In this document: one piece after another, positions 1 to 5,283 of the stretch
Layout: the number at the start of each line of letters is the position of its first letter
Position numbering within the stretch: position 1 is the stretch's first letter
DNA from: Paracoccaceae bacterium
GTDB taxonomy: Bacteria > Pseudomonadota > Alphaproteobacteria > Rhodobacterales > Rhodobacteraceae
DNA: 6,047 bases
Assembly (NCBI GenBank): GCA_020832725.1
Contig: JAFIEC010000263.1
Location: 1 to 6,047, forward strand
Direction: 5' to 3'
The notes under the pieces: generated by a model
Told to the model about the DNA's origin: nothing
The model's input: the letters and a program-made list of their open reading frames with translations, nothing else
The model's database searches: none
Position numbers and translations under genes: made by a program

Positions 1-378
1 CGCCACGGCCACAATCGAGACCGCCCAGCGCAGCGCCTCGGGCGGCAGGTGCACCAGCAGCCACAGGCCCGGCGGCAGCGTCAGCGCCGCCCCCGCCGCC
101 ATCAGCCCTACCTCGCGCGGGGAGCCTTGCCGCAGGGCGCGGGGGAGCTGGGTCAGGGGGGCGGTGATCTCCATCACCAGAAGTACGACCAGCGCCCAGA
201 CCGGCGGCACCAGCGTCATCGCAACGGGCATGAACACCAGCCCCGAGCCGAATCCGGTGAAGCCGCGCACAAGCCCCGCGATGCAGGCCGCAGCCACCAG
301 CCACAGCGCCCCCTCGGGGGCCATCGCCTCGGAGAGCAGGGCCGCGCCCAGGGCGGCGATGTCGGTGGGGCCAGCCAT
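1..378 (-). CDS. TauE/SafE (TSUP) family membrane transporter, C-terminus beyond window
   Basis: This is the N-terminal 126 residues of an inner-membrane permease of the TauE/SafE (TSUP) family. Members are generally linked to export or uptake of sulfite, sulfonates or other small organic anions. The substrate cannot be read from this fragment. The family signature is clear at residues 35-51 (GLVRGFTGFGSGLVFMP), the first re-entrant/transmembrane repeat. It is followed by hydrophobic stretches at about 55-70 and 90-110. The frame runs open to the window edge, so roughly half of a typical 240-270 residue protein is missing. I chose the ATG at 378 because it is the first in-frame start after secF, 33 nt downstream of its stop. 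AAAGGGG lies 9 nt upstream and GGGAG further back as Shine-Dalgarno candidates. A 10-nt palindrome (380-389) lies between them and the start. The short gap suggests read-through from the yajC-secDF operon. The family is confident; the substrate is unknown. Confidence 0.88.
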   Translation of the reverse strand, partial: MAGPTDIAALGAALLSEAMAPEGALWLVAAACIAGLVRGFTGFGSGLVFMPVAMTLVPPVWALVVLLVMEITAPLTQLPRALRQGSPREVGLMAAGAALTLPPGLWLLVHLPPEALRWAVSIVAVA

Positions 379-411
379 CGGCGCGCGCCCCTTTCTCCCG
401 CCGTGCCGGCC

Positions 412-1389
412 TCAGCCCTTGGGGGCGAATTGCGTGCCGCCAGAGGGCGCGTTGTCGGACCAGTCGCGCTTGACCCCCAGCCGGAGCAGCAGGTTCGAGG
501 CCACGAAGACCGACGAATAGGTGCCCACGATCACGCCCCAGATCATCGCGAAGACAAAGCCCCGGATCACGTCGCCACCCAGAATGAACAGCGAGATCAG
601 CGCCACCAGCGTGGTGGCCGAGGTCATGACCGTGCGCGACAGGGTCTCGTTGATCGAGATGTTCAGCACATTGCCCAGCGCCGTCTTCTTGTATTTGCGC
701 AGGTTCTCCCGCACCCGGTCGAACACCACCACGGTGTCGTTGAGCGAATAGCCCACGATCGTCAGCAGGGCGGCGATGATGGCAAGGTCAAAGCGGATCT
801 GGAGCAGGCTGAAGATGCCGATGGTCAGCACGATGTCATGGACCAGCGCCGCCACCGCACCCAGCGAGAATTGCCACTCGAATCGCAGCCAGATGTAGAA
901 CAGCACCGCCAGGATCGCCAGCGTCACCGCGATGATCGCGGCGCGGATCAGCTCTCCCGAGACCTTGGGCCCGACGCTTTCGACAGAGCTGAAACGGATG
1001 TCGGCATCCAGCCCGCGCAGGGCCGCGCGGACCGATTCCAGCGTCTCGACGGTGACCGCCTCGTCGCCGTCCTGGGCCTGGATGCGGATCATGGCGACAT
1101 TGCGCGCCTCGGTTGCGCCGAGGGCGGTGGTCGGGTCGAACACCTCGGTGATGGAGACATCGCCCAGCCCCAGCGGGGCCAGCGCCGAGCGATAGTCGCC
1201 CACCACCACCGGGTTGGGCGATTCCGTGCGGATCGAGGTGCCGCCCCGGAAGTCGATCCCGAAGTTCAGCCCCATGATCAGCCAGATCACGACCGAAGCC
1301 AGCATCAGCACGCCCGAGAAAACCAGCCACAGGTTGCGGTAGGCGAAGAAGTCGATCTCGGTCTTTTCGGGAACCAGACGCAGCCGCAT
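412..1389 (-). CDS. secF: Protein translocase subunit SecF
   Basis: SecF pairs with SecD in the inner membrane. Together they use the proton-motive force to complete SecYEG/SecA protein export on the periplasmic side. The 325-residue product has the normal length and layout: a first membrane helix at about 20-40, the SecF signature GIDFRGG at 44-50, a periplasmic domain at about 52-140 ending in GPKVSGELI (140-148), then five membrane helices. VHDIVLTIG (183-191) and VGYSLNDTVVVFDRVREN (212-229) are the conserved helix motifs. D218 sits at the position expected for the conserved membrane aspartate. The start is firm: the ATG lies 9 nt after the secD stop, and a near-perfect AGGAGGG overlaps that stop codon, so the two subunits are probably translationally coupled. 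The C-terminal tail after about residue 307 is short and polar. Nothing is missing or broken. Confidence 0.98.
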   Translation of the reverse strand: MRLRLVPEKTEIDFFAYRNLWLVFSGVLMLASVVIWLIMGLNFGIDFRGGTSIRTESPNPVVVGDYRSALAPLGLGDVSITEVFDPTTALGATEARNVAMIRIQAQDGDEAVTVETLESVRAALRGLDADIRFSSVESVGPKVSGELIRAAIIAVTLAILAVLFYIWLRFEWQFSLGAVAALVHDIVLTIGIFSLLQIRFDLAIIAALLTIVGYSLNDTVVVFDRVRENLRKYKKTALGNVLNISINETLSRTVMTSATTLVALISLFILGGDVIRGFVFAMIWGVIVGTYSSVFVASNLLLRLGVKRDWSDNAPSGGTQFAPKG

Positions 1390-1393
1390 GGGG

Positions 1394-1400
1394 CCCTCCT
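1394..1400 (-). promoter_or_regulatory. secF ribosome binding site overlapping the secD stop codon
   Basis: On the minus strand AGGAGGG begins inside the TAG stop of secD and ends 4 nt before the secF ATG. This arrangement lets ribosomes finishing secD restart on secF, which fits equal production of two subunits that form one complex. The motif and spacing are seen directly; coupling is inferred. Confidence 0.85.
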
Positions 1401-3063
1401 AGACGGTGACTGTGCGCGGTCGGCGCGCGGAAAACCAGACCGAGATCATCAGCCGGGTGATATAGAAGGCGGTAAAGACCGACGTCACGATGCCGATACC
1501 CAGCGTCACCGCAAAGCCCCGCACGGGGCCGGAGCCCATGGCGAACAGGATCACCGCCGCGATGAAGGTGGTGATGTTGGCATCGAGGATCGCCGAAAGG
1601 GCCTTCTGATAGCCAAGCTCGATGGCGCGGGCCGGTCCCTTGGCGGTCTTGAGCTCCTCTCGGATACGCTCGAACACCAGCACGTTGGCATCCACCGCCA
1701 TGCCGATGGTCAGCACGATGCCCGCGATGCCCGGCAGTGTCAGCGTGGCCCCGATCAGCGACAGCACGCCGAAGATCAGCCCGATATTCACCATCAGGGC
1801 AATGTTGGCGAACAGCCCGAACAGCCCGTAGCTGGCCCAGATGAAGGCCAGCACCAGCGCAAAGGCCACGATGGCCGCGATCTGCCCCGCCTCGATGCTG
1901 TCCTGCCCCAGTTCGGGGCCGATCGTGCGCTCTTCGAGAAAGGTCATCTCGGCAGGCAGCGCGCCCGAGCGCAGCAGCACCGCAAGCTGGGTCGTCTCCT
2001 CCACCGAGAAGCGCCCTGTGATGATGCCCGAGCCGCCCGGAATGTGATCGCGGATCACGGGGGCCGAGATCACCTCGTTGTCCAGAACGATGGCAAAGGG
2101 AGAGCCGATGTTCTCGGCCGTGTAGCGCCCGAACCGCCGCCCCCCCGCCGGGTTGAAGCGGAAGTTGACCGCCGGCATCCCGTTCTGGTCAAAGCTGGGC
2201 TGGGCATCGACAAGATCCTCGCCCGAGACCACCGGGCTGCGCTCCACGATGTAGTACATCCCCGACTCGTCCATGGACGGGATCAGCAGGTTGGTCGGGC
2301 CGGGGGCGGTGTTGGCATCCTCGGTCCGGCCCAGCACGGGGTGGAATGTCAGCCGCGCGGTCGTGCCGATCAGCGCCTTGAGCTCGTCGGCAGAGCCGAG
2401 GCCCGGCACCTGGATCAGGATGCGTCGTTCACCCTGGCGCTGGATCGTGGGCTCGCGGGTGCCGGCCTCGTCCACCCGGCGGCGGATGATCTCGACGCTC
2501 TGCTGCATCGTGCGCTCGTTGCTGGCGGCCCGCTCGGCGGCGCTCAGCGACAGGACGACGACATCGCCCTCGGCGCGGATATCCAGATCGCCCCCGCCTC
2601 CGCCCGTCAGGGCCGTCACGGGGCGGGACAGCGCGCGCACCGCCTGCAGGGCGGCGGCCATGCCGTCCGGCTCGGAGATGCGGACGCGCAACTCGTCGGG
2701 GCCACTGTCGATGCGCCGGATTGCGCCGACCCGGTCGCGCACGTCGCGCAGCGCGTCGCGCACATCGGGCCAAAGCGCATCCATCCGCGCGGCGTAGACG
2801 CCTTCCACCTCCACTTCCGCCAGCAGATGCGCCCCGCCCCTGAGGTCGAGGCCCAGGTTCACCAGCGCCGAGGGCATCCAGGATGGCCAGCCCGCCTTGT
2901 CGGCGGCAAGCAGCGGTGTCTCGGGCATGCCCCGCTCCACCAGCAGGACGGCATCGTTGTGCCGCTCCACCCGATCATAGAACAGGTTGGGAAACGCCGC
3001 CCCAAGACCGAGCACGCAGACGGTGACGATCAGCAGGCGTTGCCAGAGGGGAAATTGCAGCAT
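1399..3063 (-). CDS. secD: Protein translocase subunit SecD
   Basis: SecD is the larger partner of SecF in the proton-driven accessory complex of the Sec translocon. Its big periplasmic domain captures emerging proteins. The 554-residue product is typical for alphaproteobacteria and shorter than the E. coli protein, which is about 615 residues. An N-terminal membrane helix (about 9-27) is followed by the first conserved motif LGLDLRGG at 70-77. The periplasmic P1 region extends to about residue 385 and includes the conserved segment around FAIVLDNEVISAPVI (323-337). ELGQDSIEAG (384-393) leads into the membrane bundle (about 394-540). GMAVDANVLVFERIREE (454-470) carries the conserved aspartate D458, expected to take part in proton movement. 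The ATG at 3063 has GAGG 6 nt upstream. The gene lies 43 nt after yajC and 9 nt before secF, in one operon. A short hairpin lies in the yajC-secD gap. The gene looks intact. Confidence 0.98.
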   Translation of the reverse strand: MLQFPLWQRLLIVTVCVLGLGAAFPNLFYDRVERHNDAVLLVERGMPETPLLAADKAGWPSWMPSALVNLGLDLRGGAHLLAEVEVEGVYAARMDALWPDVRDALRDVRDRVGAIRRIDSGPDELRVRISEPDGMAAALQAVRALSRPVTALTGGGGGDLDIRAEGDVVVLSLSAAERAASNERTMQQSVEIIRRRVDEAGTREPTIQRQGERRILIQVPGLGSADELKALIGTTARLTFHPVLGRTEDANTAPGPTNLLIPSMDESGMYYIVERSPVVSGEDLVDAQPSFDQNGMPAVNFRFNPAGGRRFGRYTAENIGSPFAIVLDNEVISAPVIRDHIPGGSGIITGRFSVEETTQLAVLLRSGALPAEMTFLEERTIGPELGQDSIEAGQIAAIVAFALVLAFIWASYGLFGLFANIALMVNIGLIFGVLSLIGATLTLPGIAGIVLTIGMAVDANVLVFERIREELKTAKGPARAIELGYQKALSAILDANITTFIAAVILFAMGSGPVRGFAVTLGIGIVTSVFTAFYITRLMISVWFSARRPRTVTV

Positions 3064-3079
3064 GCGGGGCCTCGCGATG

Positions 3080-3096
3080 GCGCCCGCAAGGGGCGC
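3080..3096 (-). other. Short hairpin in the yajC-secD gap
   Basis: GCGCCC and GGGCGC form a perfect 6-bp stem around a 5-nt loop in the 43-nt gap between yajC and secD, a few bases upstream of the secD ribosome binding site. It has no T-run and so is not a convincing terminator. It could modulate secD translation, or mark an mRNA processing or stability point that sets the yajC:secDF ratio. At this GC content it could also be chance. Confidence 0.4.
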
Positions 3097-3106
3097 GCTG
3101 TGGCGG

Positions 3107-3427
3107 TCAGGTAGCGGGTTCGGTCTTGCTCAGGACCTGTGCCACGGTATGGCGCAGCACCCGGACCTTGACCCCTTCGGCGATCTCGACTTCCAGCTCG
3201 CCGTCTTCCTTGACCTTGGTGATCTTGCCGATCAGCCCGCCCTGGGTCACGACCTGGTCACCCCGGCGCAGCGCCTCCACCATGGCGCGATGTTCCTTGA
3301 GCTTCTTCTGTTGGGGCCGGATCAGCAGCAGCCACATGATGAGGAAGATCAGGATCAGCGGAATGAAGCTGGCGAGACCCGCGCCGGCCCCTCCGGCCGA
3401 TTGCGCAAAGGCGGGGGAGACGAACAT
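3107..3427 (-). CDS. yajC: Sec translocon accessory protein YajC
   Basis: YajC is a small single-span inner-membrane protein that co-purifies with SecDF and the SecYEG translocon. The 106-residue product has a short periplasmic N-terminus beginning MFVSPAFAQ, one membrane helix at about 20-36, the highly conserved junction IRPQQKK (36-42), and a cytoplasmic domain containing GDQVVTQGGLIGKI (56-69) and EIAEGVKVRVLR (81-92). These match the family throughout. The frame stays open upstream to an ATG at 3568. I chose the ATG at 3427 because it gives the family's usual N-terminus and length, and AAAGGG lies 8 nt before it. The extra 47 residues would be proline/arginine-rich non-family sequence. 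It is the first gene of the yajC-secD-secF operon. The gene upstream is the divergent pentapeptide-repeat gene, 371 nt away. Confidence 0.96.
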   Translation of the reverse strand: MFVSPAFAQSAGGAGAGLASFIPLILIFLIMWLLLIRPQQKKLKEHRAMVEALRRGDQVVTQGGLIGKITKVKEDGELEVEIAEGVKVRVLRHTVAQVLSKTEPAT

Positions 3428-3446
3428 CGATGCAACCCTTTCATGG

Positions 3447-3461
3447 GCGGGCCCGGCCCGC
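3447..3461 (-). other. Hairpin in the yajC 5' leader
   Basis: GCGGGC and GCCCGC form a 6-bp all-GC stem with a 3-nt loop. It ends 5 nt upstream of the AAAGGG ribosome binding site of yajC, so if transcribed it sits at the edge of the initiation region and could affect ribosome loading or mRNA stability. The stem is seen directly; any role is inferred. Confidence 0.4.
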
Positions 3462-3586
3462 GTTCTGTTTGGAGGCGGTGCGTCCGGCACCCCGGCGACC
3501 GCGCGCGCCCTGATCCGCGGCAGGGCCCGGAGTTCGGCACATGCGGGCACCGGGGCGGCATCGGCCACCCCGCCCCGATCGCGCGC

Positions 3587-3615
3587 AACCTATGTCCCCC
3601 CCCCGGCGATTGCAA
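3587..3615 (-). promoter_or_regulatory. Candidate sigma-70-type promoter for yajC-secD-secF
   Basis: On the minus strand TTGCAA (3610-3615, 4 of 6 to TTGACA) and TAGGTT (3587-3592, 3 of 6 to TATAAT) are separated by exactly 17 nt. Transcription would start near 3580 and give a leader of about 150 nt before yajC. The -10 match is weak, as is common in high-GC alphaproteobacteria, so this is the best visible candidate and not a firm call. The spacer holds a run of nine G, which makes its length potentially unstable. Confidence 0.4.
3596..3604. repeat. Nine-base C/G homopolymer
   Basis: There are nine consecutive C on the plus strand, read as nine G within the spacer of the candidate yajC promoter. 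Long G/C tracts are prone to slipped-strand length change and also to sequencing error. The tract is seen directly; any role in expression switching is inferred. Confidence 0.9.
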
Positions 3616-3683
3616 GCGCGCGCGCCTTGCGCCGCGTGGCTGTATTCCGGCCATGGCGGTCCCGTGCCCCGATCCGAGCGCCT

Positions 3684-3722
3684 GCCCCGTGCCCGGGGCG
3701 GGTGCAGGGCCCGGCACGGGGC
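3684..3722. repeat. Strong inverted repeat, 10-bp arms, upstream of the pentapeptide-repeat gene
   Basis: GCCCCGTGCC (3684-3693) and GGCACGGGGC (3713-3722) are perfect reverse complements around a 19-nt loop. GATCC (3671-3675) and GGATC (3724-3728) form an outer complementary pair. The left arm's CCCGTGCCC also recurs directly at 3661-3669. The element lies upstream of both candidate transcription starts, so it may act as DNA, for example as an operator. It may instead be the terminator stem of a gene no longer present. There is no T-run on either side. Confidence 0.6.
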
Positions 3723-3742
3723 CGGATCAGCCGTTGTCAGGC

Positions 3743-3771
3743 TTGGATTCGCGTCCGTCCTGGGCGATACT
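3743..3771 (+). promoter_or_regulatory. Candidate promoter for the pentapeptide-repeat gene
   Basis: TTGGAT (3743-3748) and GATACT (3766-3771, 4 of 6 to TATAAT) are spaced by 17 nt. Transcription would start near 3778 and leave a leader of about 20 nt with GGGA as a weak ribosome binding site 6 nt before the ATG. TTGTCA at 3734-3739 is a better -35 on its own but has no partner at the right distance. Confidence 0.4.
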
Positions 3772-3798
3772 CTCCAGATATTGGGGTCGGGACAGGCA

Positions 3799-5262
3799 AT
3801 GACACAGGGTTTTCCACCGGTTCTCCTGGCGGGGCTGGCGGTTGTGGCGCTTTTGGCGGCCACGCTGGTGCTGGTTCTTGTCTGGCGGCTGCGGGCGCGG
3901 TTGCTGGCCTGGCTGGGCCTGCCGGGGCTGGAGCGCGAGGCCCCGGCGCTGGCGGCGCTCGCGCTTCTGGTGCTGCTGCTGGCCCCGTTGTGGCTGGCGC
4001 TGCTGGTGCGCGTGGGGCTGGGCGCGCTGGGCCTTGCGCTGCAGCCGCTGGCCGCCCTCGATCCTGCCGCGCGGGCGCTGCAATCGGGCGCGCTGCTGGC
4101 AAGCCTCGCCGGGCTTGCCGCGCTGGTTGCCTTGCCGCTGTGGCTGGCACGGCTGGTGATGGCAGAGGCCCGCGCCACGGACGCGGCCCGGGCCGAGGCG
4201 GCGCGTGCCGACATCGCCTTTGCCGACCGCTTCGCCTCCGCCATTGCCCAGCTTGGCGCGACGCGCCGCCTGTCGCGGCGGGTCTTCCTGCCGGAATGGC
4301 AACGCCTGCCCGGCGGGCGCATCCGCCGCGACGAATTGGGCGCGCCCCTGCCCGAAACCGATGCCGAGGGCCAGCTTCTGGGCGAGTGGCGCCTGCAGGA
4401 AGAGATCGTACCCGACATCGAGGCCCGTATCGGTGCCCTCTATGCGCTGGAACGCATCTCCCGGGCCTCTCCGGCCGATCACATCCCGGTGATGGAGACG
4501 ATCGCTGCCTATGTGCGCGAGAACGCGGGCCTGCGCCATCCCGGAGAGACCCGCGGCCCGGGCGAGGTGCGCGCCGATATCCAGACCGCGCTGCAGGTCC
4601 TGGGCCGCCGACCGCCCGAGGCCCGGGCCGCCGAGGCCGCGGCCCGGCCGCCCTTCCGGCTGGACCTGCGGGGGGTGGATCTGGCCGGGGCCGATCTCGT
4701 GGGTCTGGCGCTGGGGCCTGCCCGGATGGGGCGGGCCGATCTGTCCGGGGCCTGGCTGGACGGGGCCGATCTGTCGGGCGCGGACCTCGAGGCGGCGGTC
4801 CTGTCGGGGGCATGGCTGGAGGGTGCGCGCCTGATCGGGGCGCAATTGCGCGATGCCGACCTGTCGGATGCCTGGATGGTCCGTGCCGATCTGCGCGATG
4901 CCTGCCTGGCCTCTGCCGATCTGGCCGGCGCGCGCCTGGCCGAGGCGCGGCTTGCGGGGGCGGAGCTGGAGGGGGCGCTGCCCGGCGGCACCGACCTGCG
5001 GGGTGCCGACCTGACGCTGGCCTGGCTGCGCGGCGTGGATTGCGCGGGCTTCGAGGGGCTGGAAGAGGCCCAGCTTGCCGCAGCCATCGGGGATGCCACG
5101 ACCGAACTCCCCGAGGGGCTGGCGCGCCCCGCAGGCTGGAGCCGCGAGACGCTGGACTACATGACCGCCTTCCGGCTGTGGACCGAGGCCGTCCGGAGGG
5201 GTGGGGCTATCCCCCCGGCAGAGGCTGCCGCCCCTGCCACTGCCCCTGCCACCCAGGCCTGA
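3799..5262 (+). CDS. Membrane-anchored pentapeptide-repeat protein, function unknown
   Basis: The 487-residue product has four parts. Residues 1-122 are very hydrophobic, with likely membrane helices at about 8-29, 50-70 and 97-117. Residues 139-271 form a mostly helical linker with FADRFASAIAQLGATR (141-156), IGALYALERISR (211-222), VMETIAAYVRENA (231-243) and DIQTALQVLGRR (260-271). This linker is familiar from many bacterial pentapeptide-repeat proteins. Residues 286-415 are 26 unbroken pentapeptides of the A(D/x)L type, predicted to fold as a right-handed four-sided beta-helix of about 6.5 turns. A tail follows, with GDATTELPEGLARPAGW (431-447) and a low-complexity Ala/Pro/Thr end. The ATG at 3799 is chosen over an in-frame ATG at 3541 because it starts directly at the membrane segment, has GGGA upstream, and avoids an Arg/Pro-rich extension. 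The soluble part probably faces the cytoplasm. The molecular function is not known, and a scaffold or binding surface is only a guess. Confidence 0.92.
   Translation: MTQGFPPVLLAGLAVVALLAATLVLVLVWRLRARLLAWLGLPGLEREAPALAALALLVLLLAPLWLALLVRVGLGALGLALQPLAALDPAARALQSGALLASLAGLAALVALPLWLARLVMAEARATDAARAEAARADIAFADRFASAIAQLGATRRLSRRVFLPEWQRLPGGRIRRDELGAPLPETDAEGQLLGEWRLQEEIVPDIEARIGALYALERISRASPADHIPVMETIAAYVRENAGLRHPGETRGPGEVRADIQTALQVLGRRPPEARAAEAAARPPFRLDLRGVDLAGADLVGLALGPARMGRADLSGAWLDGADLSGADLEAAVLSGAWLEGARLIGAQLRDADLSDAWMVRADLRDACLASADLAGARLAEARLAGAELEGALPGGTDLRGADLTLAWLRGVDCAGFEGLEEAQLAAAIGDATTELPEGLARPAGWSRETLDYMTAFRLWTEAVRRGGAIPPAEAAAPATAPATQA
4654..5043 (+). repeat. 26 tandem pentapeptide-encoding repeats
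   Basis: These 390 nt encode residues 286-415 of the pentapeptide-repeat protein as 26 consecutive 15-nt units with no insertion or break. At the DNA level GCCGATCTG recurs several times, so the array has visible nucleotide repetition and not only protein-level similarity. Most units carry Leu at the central inward position and Ala two residues earlier. GPARM, SDAWM, EGALP and RGVDC are the main deviations. Confidence 0.9.
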
Positions 5263-5283
5263 GGCAGGCCGTCGCTCAGGGCC
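5256..5283. terminator. Candidate bidirectional terminator between convergent genes
   Basis: The 13-nt gap between convergent stops is covered by overlapping inverted repeats. CCTGAG (5258-5263) pairs with CTCAGG (5275-5280), extended by GG/CC across one bulged base. Alternatively GGCCT (5256-5260) pairs with AGGCC (5266-5270) around a 5-nt loop. Both stop codons lie in the arms of the first pairing. There is no T-run on either strand, so intrinsic termination would be weak and Rho may be needed. Confidence 0.4.

Larger units (their letters stand above)
3428..3798. other. Divergent intergenic region between yajC and the pentapeptide-repeat gene
   Basis: This 371-nt region holds no convincing gene. 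Open frames crossing it are arginine/proline/alanine-rich extensions of the neighbouring genes or of shadow frames. It contains candidate promoters facing each way (3587-3615 minus, 3743-3771 plus), a nine-C run at 3596-3604, a strong inverted repeat at 3684-3722 with a second short inverted pair flanking it, and a small hairpin just upstream of the yajC ribosome binding site. No tRNA or other recognisable RNA gene was seen. Confidence 0.75.

Noticed and set aside
49..3114. A 1021-codon open frame on the plus strand spanning the transporter, secF, secD and the yajC-secD gap
   Set aside because: It is antisense to well-recognised genes. Its product is dominated by Arg, His, Gln, Asp and Gly without domains. 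High GC at third codon positions removes stop codons from the opposite strand, which explains the length.
3428..3568. Possible 47-residue N-terminal extension of YajC from the ATG at 3568
   Set aside because: The extension is Pro/Arg/Ala-rich and unlike the family. The ATG at 3427 gives the usual MFVSPAFAQ start and has a good ribosome binding site.
3541..3798. Possible 86-residue N-terminal extension of the pentapeptide-repeat protein
   Set aside because: The extension is Arg/Pro-rich, crosses the inverted repeat and the candidate promoter, and precedes a natural membrane-segment start at 3799.
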